DNA of 64,000 nucleotides, taken from positions 29,612,501 to 29,676,500 of the forward strand of contig CM045733.1 in assembly GCA_024760905.1 (NCBI GenBank), written 5' to 3'. Both the position numbers and the translations under genes were made by a program. The notes beneath the pieces were generated by a model. It saw only the letters and a list, made by a program, of their open reading frames with translations, was not told the origin of the DNA and searched no databases. Below are positions 48,220 through 58,052 of the stretch, piece by piece. Position 1 is the first letter of the stretch, and each line of letters starts with the position of its first letter. Source of the stretch: Plotosus lineatus (taxonomy: Eukaryota > Chordata > Actinopteri > Siluriformes > Plotosidae).

Positions 48220-51200
48220 CTATAGAAATGAAATACAACAACATGAGAAATATATTATACTTCTGTTCACGGAGCATCTTTGCTTCATAACAGACTACTC
48301 TGTTGCGATGACTAATCTGTTTGAGAATCATAAATTTGGGACACGGTCTGGAACAGAGAGAATAAGAAGAAGCCTTTGACATACAGGCATTCTTGCTCGC
48401 GCTGTCCATAGCGGTCATCCTAGCACTCTGCTCACTGGTAGAGGACTCCTTCAGGCTATAGTAGATGAGGTTAACGAGGGAAAATTCCTGGTAGTTCCTC
48501 AGCACATCGGCATCAATGTCATCATAGACGCCCATGTTCTCTGGATTTAAAAAGAAAAAAAACCTTAAGAATTAAAGAATTCAACATTTATTTTTACTAT
48601 CTACATCCAGTGTCCGTTATTAACTAAAAAAGCTCCCCAGTTCTCACACAAAAAAAAATCTCTATGCGTGTTACAGATTGGAATGTTGTATGAATTATAA
48701 AATTGATTCAAAGAGTAATGAAATGTTCTGTCCTCATACCAGACTCTGCAACTGTCTCCACAGAAAACAGAGGCTTCTCGGAAGTCTTGTATGATATTAC
48801 AGACCTGCAAAATGTCAAAATCAGTTCAAGTAAAATTGCTATCAAAAAAGAGGGAAAAAATTGGTGAGCAGAGCCATTATAGAAAAATGTACAACATGGA
48901 AATGAGAAATCAAGAGAGATGAGATTTCCTTTCGGCCTTTTTCCCTTTATCAGGGGTCACCACAGCAAATGATTCGCACATTTGATTTGGCATAGGTTAT
49001 TATGTCAGATGCCCTTCCTGACACAACCCTTTTTAGCAAGGGACAGAAACACACTGACGGCTTTGCAGCCTACTCTTTATGAAAGTCAGCAATGGTTCTT
49101 TTACAGGAACCTCTCACCACAGACAGTGAGAGACTTGGGCCGGCCTTTGATAACCCAGTTCGCTGCACTGGGGAACAGTGACAACCTTGTGGAGAGTGGG
49201 ACTCGAACCCCCCAACCTTTGGATCAGCGATCCAGCGCCCTATACCACCAGGCCACCACTGCCCATGGAAATGAGAAATCAAGAAACAGACCCAAATTGC
49301 ACTTTTAACTATAATTTTGGGTGTGAGCCGCCGCCTTCTTTTCCTTTTGGCTGTTCCCTTCAGGGGTCGCCATAGCAAATAATCTGCCTCCATCTCACCC
49401 TGTCCTCTGCATCTTCTTCTCTTCCTCCAACGACCTTTATGTCTGTTTGCACTAATTTTGGATGAAGTGAGACGCATCTGGCCCATGTACAAAGATGTAT
49501 GTGGTCTGTTATGAATGCCTGATGCTGTGTAGAACACACCTGAATTGATTGTAAATGACGGATCCCTGGTCAAACTCGTAGCCAGAGTTCAGCAGCTCTG
49601 TAGCGATGACAGAGGCATCATTAAACGTCGGGGGTTTGCGTCCGACCTCCTTACAGTTAATGAGAATGTGTTTTCCATGAGTCCTTCAAATTCAGAGAGA
49701 GACCCAAGTGCTTTAGACAATACAGAGTCATACATCAACAGCTGTATACCATGACTAGTATTTTATTAGGGAGAAATGAACATTTCTTTATTTGGGAGAA
49801 ATCTAGCTCCAATTTTCTAACCAACTAACTATCCTGACAACAGTTACTTCATTTTGACACAATTTAAGAGGGTTGAACATTTTCTCCACGAAAATATCCA
49901 AAGTAATACTATTAGCGTGTCATTGAGACTCACTTTCTGAACCCCACAGCTTTACAGTTTAAAACAAATGTAACCCAACAGTTTAAATTTGATTTATAAT
50001 TTAATTCAAGAGCCTTATCATTATTTAAGAAAAATTCACATTTTCAGTTGACATACTGTATGTATACAGAAAAAAAAGAAGCAAAATACCTGTAAAGCAG
50101 GCCTCTCAACTTATCTCCCACATTAACCACCATCACCTCTTTACCAGCATCAGTGAGCTTGGCGATTTCGTTTTTTATGGTTTTGGCCACACTAGAGTGG
50201 ATGGCACCACACAACCCACGGTCAGATGACACACCAATTATCAGGTGCTTGGTCTTATCCTCTGGAGCCTTGATGTCAGCCTTCTCATATAATGCTAAAG
50301 AATGTGGAAAAATGACACATTAGGCCTTCCACAAAAAAAAAAAAAATTAAAAAGAGACATTGTCACAATTTCTAATGTTCATTCAGTATACTAAACACCT
50401 AGTTTGTTTCATGACCACGGACAGTCTGTCTTCCTTTCAGCTTTTTCCCTTTTACTCAGGAGTCGCCACAGCGAATCATCTGATTCGCACGTTTGATTTG
50501 GCAGAGGTTTTTACGTCGGATGCCTTTCCTGTCACAACCCTTTTAGCAAGGGATAGAAACAAGCTGACGACTTTGCAGCCTACTCTTTACGAAAGTCAGC
50601 AATGGTTCTTTTACATGCCTCTCACCATAGACAGTGAGAGACATGGCCCGCCTTTGATAACCCAGTTAGCTGCACTGGGAGGGACAGTGACAACCTTGTG
50701 GAGAGTGGGACTCGAAACCCCAACCTTTGGATCAGCGATCCAGCGCCCTATACCACTAGACCACCACTGCCCTTTCATGACCACGGACAGTGACATCTCT
50801 AAATGATACAAATTTGTTTCAGAAATCCTGTGTCTGTTATTTCATTACTATTTCTGGTATCTATTATCATACTCAGCATACAATTTTGTCTGTATTAAAT
50901 ATTAAATCTGTATCATACTGTGAAGCTAAAGCTTACAGAGAGAACCAGTGCCATAAACACGAGCTGGCTTCAAGGACTTCTCAGCTCTGGCATACTTGGC
51001 AGCAGCCACCATCTTCATGGACTTGGTGATCTTCTGGATGTTTTTGATGGACTTCAACCTAATGGTGACTAAAGAGTAGGACATTAAGTAAGACACTTGC
51101 AAGTCCAATAAATTACTACAGGACAAATTCCTGCAATCAAAAGTTTAAAATATTCAAGAATGTATAACCTGTGTGAAGAATAAGAATAGGTAGTGTTACT

Positions 51201-51689
51201 TACTGTCCTTCAAGGTAGCCATGGTCCTGACCTGCCCACTATAATGAAAGTCAGTGAAATTAAAGTTTTATGAAAAGAACACACAATAAACAGTATTGTA
51301 CATCTAGTACAGTTCTACATTTATTCTGAAAACGATATAACAGTGCAAAAAATGAGGGAAAACTCGTTTCCTCGCACAGAGCATAACGTAAACAACATTT
51401 TTACAGCAAAAGCAACATCCAGTTAGCATATCGGCTAGCAACACGTCAACTGCTGTGAAGTTCATACATTGGAGCTCGAGCCGCTTTGCCGCTCGAGGTT
51501 ACTGCGGCCTACACAACAACTCGCCTTTGCACCTTTTCACCGACATTTCACCTACTAACTAATAGTGCATGTCTTCATTGTTTAATAAAACAACATAGAG
51601 AACACAATGCTCAAATAGTAGTAAAACAATCAGGTTATAATACACTACCATTGTGGACCGAACACCACCGCGCTGGCCCTGGTGAACAT
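48119..51689 (-). CDS. atp5f1c: ATP5F1C, mitochondrial F1F0 ATP synthase subunit gamma
   Basis: The gamma subunit is the central rotor stalk that couples the F0 ring to catalysis in the alpha3beta3 head, in the mitochondrial matrix. Eight coding exons (51689-51649, 51238-51204, 51068-50937, 50294-50090, 49683-49540, 48804-48740, 48540-48385, 48219-48119) total 879 nt, giving 292 residues, close to the human precursor (about 298). The N-terminus [13 protein letters not shown] is Arg-containing and lacks acidic residues, as in a matrix-targeting presequence. Hallmarks are the N-terminal helix ([20 protein letters not shown]), [37 protein letters not shown] and the C-terminal helix ending [15 protein letters not shown]. 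All splice phases agree; only the exon 1/2 junction is uncertain. Introns 3 and 5 carry SINEs. No inactivating change was seen. Confidence 0.97.
48385..48540 (-). CDS. atp5f1c: ATP5F1C exon 7
   Basis: 156 nt, acceptor CCAG, donor GTATGT. It encodes [39 protein letters not shown] and SKNA. The C-terminal shaft helix begins here. Confidence 0.96.
48740..48804 (-). CDS. atp5f1c: ATP5F1C exon 6
   Basis: 65 nt, acceptor TGCAG, donor GTATGA. It encodes [20 protein letters not shown], matching the conserved SVISYKTEEKP region. Confidence 0.94.
48895..49284 (-). mobile_element. SINE family A, copy 7, in ATP5F1C intron 5
   Basis: Insert 48916-49263 (about 348 bp) with an exact 21-bp target duplication (48895-48915 and 49264-49284). 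It has a tRNA-like head, in sense orientation relative to ATP5F1C. Confidence 0.87.
49325..49445 (-). mobile_element. 5'-truncated tail of the same RTE-type LINE (ATP5F1C intron 5)
   Basis: On the minus strand, GATGCAGAGGACAGGGTGAG, GGAGGCAGATTATTTGCTAT and GGCGACCCCTGAAGGGAACA match the last about 110 bp of the LINE at 52.9-55.2 kb. Only the 3' tail was copied. Confidence 0.78.
49540..49683 (-). CDS. atp5f1c: ATP5F1C exon 5
   Basis: 144 nt, acceptor GAAG, donor GTGTGT. It encodes [20 protein letters not shown] and [15 protein letters not shown]. Downstream, intron 5 holds a full-length SINE and the tail of an RTE-type LINE. Confidence 0.95.
50090..50294 (-). CDS. atp5f1c: ATP5F1C exon 4
   Basis: 205 nt, acceptor TTTAG, donor GTATTT. 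It contains the signature [18 protein letters not shown] and [18 protein letters not shown] of the Rossmann-like gamma core. Confidence 0.96.
50407..50791 (-). mobile_element. SINE family A, copy 8, in ATP5F1C intron 3
   Basis: Insert 50426-50772 (347 bp), flanked by exact TTTCATGACCACGGACAGT. The minus strand shows an A box TGGTCTAGTGG and a B box GGTTTCGAGTCCC, the RNA polymerase III promoter of a tRNA-Glu-like head. Best preserved full-length copy here. Confidence 0.9.
50937..51068 (-). CDS. atp5f1c: ATP5F1C exon 3 (N-terminal helix)
   Basis: 132 nt, acceptor TTTAG, donor GTAAGC. It encodes [20 protein letters not shown] and [15 protein letters not shown], the N-terminal half of the coiled-coil rotor shaft. 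Confidence 0.96.
51204..51238 (-). CDS. atp5f1c: ATP5F1C exon 2 (cleavage-site region)
   Basis: A 35-nt exon encoding [11 protein letters not shown] plus one base, with acceptor TATAG and donor GTAAGT. Family alignment places presequence removal within this stretch, near the start of the mature ATLKDI segment. Confidence 0.9.
51649..51689 (-). CDS. atp5f1c: ATP5F1C exon 1 (presequence)
   Basis: It starts ATG TTC ACC AGG and reads [13 protein letters not shown]. Two donors are possible: after 51649 (GTAGTG), giving Cys at the junction, or after 51646 (GTGTAT), giving Trp-Tyr. Vertebrate gammas usually have Trp after this Gln, which favours the second; neither site is a strong consensus. Confidence 0.85.
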
Positions 51690-51916
51690 GTTTACTGGCA
51701 ATGAAGGTCAGAGTCACAATACTGCGCATGCGCATTACAGAAATCCGAGCTGCGGGATCTCGCGATACTAAGAGTTGCTCTCGCGTTATCAAATTTACAC
51801 AAGAAAGATTGACGAAAAACGCATGTACGACACAGACTCGCGCGTGTACACAGGAAATTGAGGGAAATCGAAATTCTAAGACTTTCTCGCTGTAATCGGT
51901 CTGTTTTTATTTAAGA
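51690..51916. promoter_or_regulatory. Bidirectional ATP5F1C / KIN promoter
   Basis: The divergent start codons are separated by 227 bp. The interval holds a perfect NRF-1 palindrome TGCGCATGCGCA (51723-51734) and TCTCGCGA (51758-51765), part of the TCTCGCGAGA promoter motif. No TATA box was seen on either side. NRF-1 control of an oxidative-phosphorylation gene fits known biology; human ATP5F1C and KIN share the same head-to-head layout. Confidence 0.75.
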
Positions 51917-52030
51917 ATGGGGAAAGCGGATTTCCTAAGTCCTAAAGCAATTAGTAATCGGATTAAAGCAAAAGGCCTGCAAAAGTTACGATGGTACTGT
52001 CAAATGTGCCAGAAACAGTGTCGAGATGAA
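51917..52030 (+). CDS. kin: KIN exon 1
   Basis: 38 codons from MGKADF to CQKQCRDE, donor GTAAGT. It carries the first zinc-finger half, CQMC. The ATG is in good context (AAGAATGGGG) and matches the family start. Confidence 0.95.
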
Positions 52031-52226
52031 GTAAGTTTGTATCTTAACTACAGTAGATGTACTGCATTTTTCTATCCATGTTGTTTTGGGTGTGTTTTAT
52101 AATTTTAAAAGCTATTATTTACGTCTTAGGTCCAGATTTACGTTTGTAAATATTCCCCAGCGTGTTTCACTCATTTATAATTTATTGGAAGTGAAATAAG
52201 ACAGAACAGATTTCCTACCTGTGTGT

Positions 52227-52275
<49 letters not shown>

Positions 52276-55200
52276 TAGAATGGGTTTAAATGTCACTGCT
52301 TGTCCGAGTCTCACCAGAGACAGTTACTGCTGGCCTCAGAGAATCCGAACCAGTTCATGGATTACTTTTCAGAGTGAGTGGATTAACTTTAAATAAATAA
52401 ATGGAATATTTATTGCTGTATACAGTGGAAATTTTGAGGTATTAAAAACTTTAATGGCTTCAGAGAGGGTCTAATTGAGTTTTCCATTGTGCATTAAACT
52501 TCAGAGATCTATTCCATCATTTTTTCTGATTAAATATTTACTTTTTTACTTCGTTTTTTTGTTTGTTTTTACTTCATTGTTGTTTGTTTATTTGGTTTTT
52601 TGTTTGTTTGTTTTTTAATTTTATTCGACATGTACATAAGAGCAGTTTAATTGACTGTTCTAAATTGCTCATTGGTGTGTGTGTTGCCCTGTGATGGTCT
52701 GACAGAGTGTTTAGGCTGTACCATGCCTTCAATCAGTGTCGGATGTGAGAGGCTCTGGCCTCCCCACGACCTTGAGTCAGAATAATCATTTCATCAATGA
52801 GCGAGATGAGCAGGTATAGCTGGGCATATATACTGGTTTTAAGTATTGCAGACAGTACAAAGTGCAAAATATTTTAATCAGTATACACAACAAAAAAATT
52901 CGTACGGGATCGACCGCCATCAATGCTGTTAACCAATAGGGTGCTGGTGGAACTACTGTTGGTAAAAGACATCCAAGAAGGAGAGGCGGGAGGTGTGTCT
53001 GTAGGCAGAGAGAGAAGAGGATCGAGAGTATGGACTTTGAATGTTGGAACTATGACAGGAAAAGGCAGAGAGCTGGCTGACCTGATGCAGAGGAGGAAGG
53101 TGGACATACTGTGTGTTCAGGAGACCAGGTGGAAAGGTAGCAAGGCTAGAAGCTTAGGAGCAGGGTTTCAGATATTTTTTATGGTGTGGATGGGAAGAGA
53201 AATGGAGTAGGAGTCATCTTGAAGGAGGAGTTTGCCAGGAATGTTCTAGAAGTGAAAAGAGTGTCAGACAGAGTGATGAGTCTCAAGTTAGAAATTAAAG
53301 GTGTGATGTTCAATGTTGTTAGTGCTTATGCCCCACAGGCAGGATGTGATCCTCAGAGGTGAAAGAGTGGTCATTGGTGCAGACTTCAATGGACATGTTG
53401 GTGCAGGAAACAGAGGGGACGAGGAAGTGATGGGTAGGTTTGGTATCCAGGACTGGAACGCAGAAGGACAGATGCTGGTAGATTTTGCAAAAAGAATGGA
53501 AATGGCTGCGGTGAATGCTTTCTTCCTGAAGAGACAGGAGCATGGGGTGACTTATAGAAGCGGAGGTAGGAGCACACAGGTAGACTACATCTTGTGTAGG
53601 CGATGTAATTTGAAGGAAGTCAGTGGCTGCAAAGTAGTAGCGGGTGAGAGTGTTGTCAAACAGCATAGGATGGTGGTGTGCAGGATGACGCTGATGGTGA
53701 GGAAGGTGAAGAAGGCAAAGGCAGAGCAGAAGACAAAGTGGTGGAAGCTGAAAAAGGAAGAATGTCATATTGTCTTCAAGGAGGAGTTAAAAATGGCTTT
53801 GGGTGGTCAGGAAGTGCTTCCAGAGGACTGGACAACTACAGCTAATGTGATCAGGGAGACAGGTAGGAGAATACTTGGTGTGTCATCTGGAAGGAGAGGA
53901 GATAAGGAGACTTGGTGGTGGAATGAGGAAGTGCAGGAGTGTGTACAAAGGAAGAGGTTAGCTAAGAAGAAGTGGGACATAGAGAGGACTGAAGACAGTA
54001 AACAGGAGTACAGGGAGACACCGTGTAAGGCGAAGATAGCGGTGTCAAAGGCCAAACAGAGGGCGTATGATGACTTGTATGCTCGGTTGGAAAGTAAAGA
54101 GGGAGAAAGGCAGTGTTTGCCTTAAGGATGGTAATAGAGAAGTACAAAGAAGGTCAGGAGGAGCTGCGTTGTGCCTTTGTGGATCTGGAGAAAGCATATG
54201 ACAGGGTGCCGAGAGAGGAATGGCTTCTCTGGAGTGGCAGAGAAGTATGTTAGAGTGATGCAGGACATGTATAAGAGATGTAAGACAGTGGTGGGGTGTG
54301 CTGTCGGTGTGACAGACGAGTTCAAGGTGGAGGTAGGACTGCATCAAGAGTCAGCATGGTGATGGACAGGCTGACAGATGAGGTTAGACAAGATTCCCCA
54401 TGGACTATGATGTTTGCAGATGAAATTGTGATCTGCAGTGAGAGCAGAGAACAAGTGCAGGAAAATCTAGAGAGGTGGAGGTATGCCCTAGAAAGGAGGG
54501 GAATGAAGGTTAGCCTCAGTAAGACAGAATACATGTGTATGAATGACAAGGACCCAACAGAGGTTACAGGGAGCAGATATAAGGAAGGTGGAGGATTTTA
54601 AGTGCTTAGGCTCAACAATCCAGAGCAATGGAGAGTGTGGAAATGAGGTGAAGAAGCGTGTGCAGGCTGGTTGGAATGGTTGGAGAAAAGTGTCTGTTGT
54701 GATGTGTGATAGGAAGGTATCGGCAAGAATTAAAGGAAAAGTGTACAAGACGGTGATGAGGCCAGTGATGTAGTGTACAAGACGGTGATGAGGCCAGTGA
54801 TGTTGTATGGATTAGAGACAGTGGCCCTGGGGAAAAGACAGGAGGCAAAGCTGGAGGTAGCAGAGATGAAAATGTTGAGGTTCTCTTTGGGAGTAACGAG
54901 GATGGATAGGATCAGGAATGAGCACATCAGAGGGTCAGCACATGTAAGACGTTTTGGAGACAAAGTCAGAGAGGCTAGATTGAGATGGTTTGGACATGTA
55001 CAGAGGAGGGGTAGTGAGTATATTGTTAGTAGAATGCTGACGTTGGAACTACCAGGCAGAAGGCCTAGAGGAAGACCAAAGAGACGATTCATGGACGTGG
55101 TGAAGGAGGACATGAAGGCAGTTGGTGTAAGAGAACAAGATGCAGAGGATAGGGTGAGATGGAGGCAGATGATTCGCTGTGGCGACCCCTGAAGGAAACA

Positions 55201-57631
55201 TCCGAAAGGAGAAAAAGAAGAAGAAGAAGAATTCAAAGGTTTTACCTTATCATCCGATGACACAACCTCTGGCTAAGAAATGCAAAGTTGATTCTGAAGG
55301 TGATATTTTGGATTTGTCACAGTTCCAAATTGTTTTTCCTCAGACTTTACAGACCCCAGGAATGGTAAGGTGATAACAGTAACAGCAAAGACATCCATCA
55401 TGTAGTTAAACATCTCATTGTAATGGATGCACAGGTTATTACTGTGCCTCTTCATTATTTTATTGTTTATTAGGTAATTACAAGCACATTAAAGCAAACA
55501 GAATTCAGATCAGTCGAGGAACTATGAGCTTGTAATTAACTAATAAACACCAACATAAAATAATGAAATAATAAGGAATATAATGAAAATTATTTTACTC
55601 ATGAAGACCTTCATCAAATGCAGTATGACACAAAGAAGTAAGATTTTGTGATGCTTGTCTGTATGTCTGTGGGGAGGAGACTATTTAAAGGCTTGGTGGA
55701 AATGTGTTGTTTTTAAAACCTGCCATTTTTTTTTTTTTTTACCTCATTAATAGTATTTCTCTGTTTTTCTCCACAGCGAGTTCAAGAGTGACTTTTTGGA
55801 GCTGTTAAGAAGACGTTTCGGTACAATTATGTTTGAAGTTCTTTATCAACATACATGTAGAATTGTACTTATTTAATCTTATGAGCAGGATTTGTTCTTC
55901 ACGTACAGTACCTGTGTATATTTTTGTCCTTGAAGGAACAAAACGAGTTCACAACAACATCATCTACAACGAGTACATCAGCAATCGCGAACATGTTCAC
56001 ATGAACTCCACTCAGTGGGAAACTCTCACAGAATTCACCAAATGGTTAGGAAGAGAAGGTAAACACTGAAGTGAATTTCAGATTAGCCAGATCTCAGTAC
56101 CATATTGATTAAAAACAAAGACAACTCACTAATGTCTTCTTTCCATTGTGCATTTCCTTATGTAGGTTTGTGTAAAGTGGATGAGACGCCCAAAGGCTGG
56201 TACATTCAGTACATCGATCGTGACCCGGAAACCATCCGCAGACAGGAGGAGCTGGAAAAGAAGAAGAAACAGGATCTGGATGATGAAGAACGCAGTGCCA
56301 AATTTATTGAAGAACAAGTGCGACGAGGCAGAGAGGGCAAGGAGCCAGAGGTGTGTGAGTTTGTCACTGTGTATTCTTCTTCTTATTATTATTACCATAT
56401 GTGAAATAATAAGCGCCCTGCTCCAATAAGCGCCCCCCACACCCAATGTTTTTGATCTTGCGTCTAATAATCGCCCATGTGTACTGGGAGCAAAATCGTA
56501 GATCAAACTTATCAATTTTATTCGATCAGTCTTTGAAACCGAAAAATGAGACTCATGTTCACTGCCTGTAAAAGTGAGTTTACACGGTATTTCAAGACCC
56601 CCTGCCACTGGGAAATGTCTGTAATGTTCATCAGTAACAACACATTTGATCGTCCCAAAATATTTTGCGGTGTGCTCTTGGTAAATGTCCAACAACCGAT
56701 GAAACATTAGAAACTGCTACAGCAAAACTATGGGATGCTCTGGAGCGATGAGCCAGATATGGGCCTATCAGAGAGTGATGACAAGGATTTTCACTAACTT
56801 AATAAATTTAAAGACCTTCCTGGCCATGTGCTTGTTTGTGTTGATTGGCTCAACTTGCCATGTGCTAAAGTTGACATTCATGTTGATTGGCTCAATTTTA
56901 CATTGGGGGAAAATATTTAAAGGAACAGCCCCGGGAGGGAAAATTAAAGGGTCTTTTTTTTTTTTTAAATGCTGTTTTCTGTTTATTTTCAGCTTTCATG
57001 TAAGTAATTTGGTTGATACCAAAAATGAATAACACAAATACCAGTAAAACTCTTTTATTGTTCTGTTCATGTTCATGTTTTCCACCTCGATGCAAATTAG
57101 AACTTACTGTTCCACTCCGCTGGTAACGTTTTAATAAGCACCCGCCCACTCTAAAAATAAAAAAATAATAATTTTTTTTTTTTTTTTTTTAAAGCGCCCT
57201 GAGCGCTTATCACGTCAAATGCGGTATTATTATTATTTGTCTGGGCATGAGATAGATGCTCTAAGATACTGTTGCTATTGTTATTGGTTTGAACCTGCAT
57301 TGGCATGTTTTATGTGCAGGAGGAGCCGATGTTTACTGAACTGAAGCGGGACAGTGAAGAAGAGAAGGTCGCCTTTAACTTGGCTGCCAGCTCCTCTTCT
57401 GTAGGCCCAACTAAAGCAAGGTTGACTGAGCCACAAAAACATTTCTCCACTTTTACACGTATGTTTTTGCCAAGTTAAAGTGTTTTATTGCTTTATTTTT
57501 TTTATCTGCTCGACAGCACATCTCTAGCTTCAAATGTCCTTAAAACGGCAGCGTCTACGAAAAGAAAAGACACATCTCGCACTGATTCCAAGGAAAAGAG
57601 AAAAAAATCGGCACTAGAAGAGATCATGGAG
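51917..57631 (+). CDS. kin: KIN (KIN17) DNA/RNA-binding protein, 5' 7 exons
   Basis: KIN17 is a nuclear zinc-finger protein linked to DNA replication, repair and splicing. Exons 51917-52030, 52279-52373, 55777-55820, 55936-56058, 56166-56350, 57320-57420 and 57517-57631 join in frame to 259 codons (human is 393). The order is MGKADFLSPKAISNRIKAKG, a C2H2 zinc finger (CQMC ... HCLSESHQRQ, about residues 28-53), the Kin17 winged-helix region (RRRFGTKRVHNNIIYNEYIS ... LCKVDETPKGWYIQYIDRDP), a charged coiled segment (ETIRRQEELEKKKKQDLDDE) and a Ser/Lys-rich linker ending SALEEIME. The C-terminal tandem SH3-like/KOW exons are absent, so intron 7 passes the window end. Introns 2, 5 and 7 carry mobile elements; the exons are intact. 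Confidence 0.96.
52234..52270. repeat. (TC)n microsatellite at the KIN exon 2 acceptor
   Basis: About 18 TC units ending 8 bp before the exon; it supplies the polypyrimidine tract. Confidence 0.95.
52279..52373 (+). CDS. kin: KIN exon 2 (zinc-finger histidines)
   Basis: 95 nt encoding NGFKCHCLSESHQRQLLLAS and ENPNQFMDYFS; acceptor GATAG, donor GTGAGT. A (TC)n microsatellite at 52234-52270 forms its polypyrimidine tract. Confidence 0.94.
53020..54120 (+). pseudogene. AP-endonuclease domain of the RTE-type LINE
   Basis: WTLNVGTMTGKGRELADLMQ, VDILCVQETRWKG (catalytic Glu), a frameshift near 53205, VVSAYAPQAGC, then VIGADFNGHVGAGNRG (catalytic Asp/Asn) and SGGRSTQVDYILCRR. KQHRMVVCRM replaces the usual SDHxxV, so the final catalytic His context is altered from D to K/Q. 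Frame continues to a stop at 54123. Confidence 0.8.
54125..55192 (+). pseudogene. Reverse transcriptase domain of the RTE-type LINE
   Basis: It starts MVIEKYKEGQEELRCAFVDL EKAYDRVPREE, then RLTDEVRQDSPWTMMFADEI. The catalytic FADD is FADE here. After frameshifts it reads DFKCLGSTIQSNGECGNEVK and a 3' ORF ending RVRWRQMIRCGDP, stop at 55192. A 32-bp tandem duplication at 54741-54804 adds a stop. Inactive. Confidence 0.82.
54741..54804. repeat. 32-bp tandem duplication inside the RTE-type LINE
   Basis: GTGTACAAGACGGTGATGAG... occurs at 54741 and again at 54773, differing only at the last base. It breaks the RT frame. Confidence 0.9.
55777..55820 (+). CDS. kin: KIN exon 3 (micro-exon)
   Basis: 44 nt encoding (D)EFKSDFLELLRRRF(G); acceptor CCACAG, donor GTACAA. 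It lies 3.4 kb from exon 2 because an RTE-type LINE fills intron 2. Confidence 0.93.
55936..56058 (+). CDS. kin: KIN exon 4 (winged helix)
   Basis: 123 nt encoding KRVHNNIIYNEYISNREHVH then MNSTQWETLTEFTKWLGRE; acceptor TTGAAG, donor GTAAAC. Highly conserved core of the Kin17 domain. Confidence 0.96.
56166..56350 (+). CDS. kin: KIN exon 5
   Basis: 185 nt encoding LCKVDETPKGWYIQYIDRDP and the Lys/Glu-rich helix KFIEEQVRRGREGKEPE; acceptor ATGTAG, donor GTGTGT, ending in phase 0. Confidence 0.96.
56393..57225 (+). mobile_element. Element Y, copy 2 (KIN intron 5), both ends visible
   Basis: The left end ACCATATGTGAAATAATAAG and the right end (reverse complement ACCGCATTTGACGTGATAAG) are divergent inverted repeats around about 830 bp. 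The acidic frame is damaged. It lies between intact KIN exons 5 and 6. Confidence 0.65.
57320..57420 (+). CDS. kin: KIN exon 6
   Basis: 101 nt encoding EEPMFTELKRDSEEEKVAFN and LAASSSSVGPTKA; acceptor GTGCAG, donor GTTGAC (weak). It matches the EKVTFNL-type segment of vertebrate KIN. Confidence 0.9.
57517..57631 (+). CDS. kin: KIN exon 7
   Basis: 115 nt; acceptor CGACAG, donor GTAACT. It encodes STSLASNVLKTAASTKRKDT and KEKRKKSALEEIME, a basic nuclear-localisation-like stretch. The next exon was not found up to 64000. Confidence 0.93.
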
Positions 57632-57678
57632 GTAACTTTTCTTTTCCCATTTCGGGATGATCATACTAGAGACGTGAT

Positions 57679-58052
57679 AGAAAAGTGACTGATGATGATG
57701 ATTTCCTTTCGGCTTTTTCCCTTCTTCATGGGTCGCCACAGCAAATGATTCGCATGTTTGATTTGGCATAGCATAGGTTTTTACGTCGGATGCCCTTCCT
57801 GACATAACCCTTTTAGCAAGGGAAAGAAAAACGCTGACAGCTATGCAGCTACTCTTTACAAAAGTCTGCAATGGGTGTTTTACATGCCTCTCACCATAGA
57901 CAGTGAGAGACATGGCCCACCTTTGATAACCCAGTTAGCTGCACTTGGGGGGACAGTGACAACCTTGTGGAGACCCGAACCCCCAACCTTAGGATCAGCG
58001 ATCCAGCGCCCTATACCACTAGACCACCACTGCCACAGAAAAATGACTGATG
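57679..58052 (-). mobile_element. SINE family A, copy 9, in KIN intron 7
   Basis: Insert about 57695-58036 with a 16-bp target duplication AGAAAARTGACTGATG (one mismatch). It has a tRNA-like head, antisense to KIN. Confidence 0.84.

Larger units (their letters stand above)
52900..55232 (+). mobile_element. RTE-type LINE in KIN intron 2, internally deleted
   Basis: Same strand as KIN. It holds an AP-endonuclease region, a shortened reverse transcriptase and a 3' end with CAGATGATTCGCTGTGGCGA (55166-55185) followed by (AAG)n. The 3' end is intact; the region between endonuclease and RT is deleted. The clade call (RTE) rests on protein wording and the microsatellite tail. Confidence 0.85.

Noticed and set aside
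50700..50772. tRNA-Glu gene candidate
   Set aside because: A and B boxes are present, but it is the head of a SINE copy, lacks a foldable acceptor stem and is repeated with target duplications.
50360..50806. 148-codon plus-strand open frame in ATP5F1C intron 3
   Set aside because: Runs through SINE family A copy 8; the same frame appears in other SINE copies.
53319..53768. 149-codon minus-strand open frame
   Set aside because: Shadow of the LINE endonuclease coding region.
54730..55263. 177-codon open frame on the minus strand
   Set aside because: It is the antisense of the RTE-type LINE reverse transcriptase; no protein motif.
56129..56707. 192-codon open frame on the minus strand
   Set aside because: Antisense of KIN exon 5 plus element Y; KIN's spliced reading on the other strand is clear.
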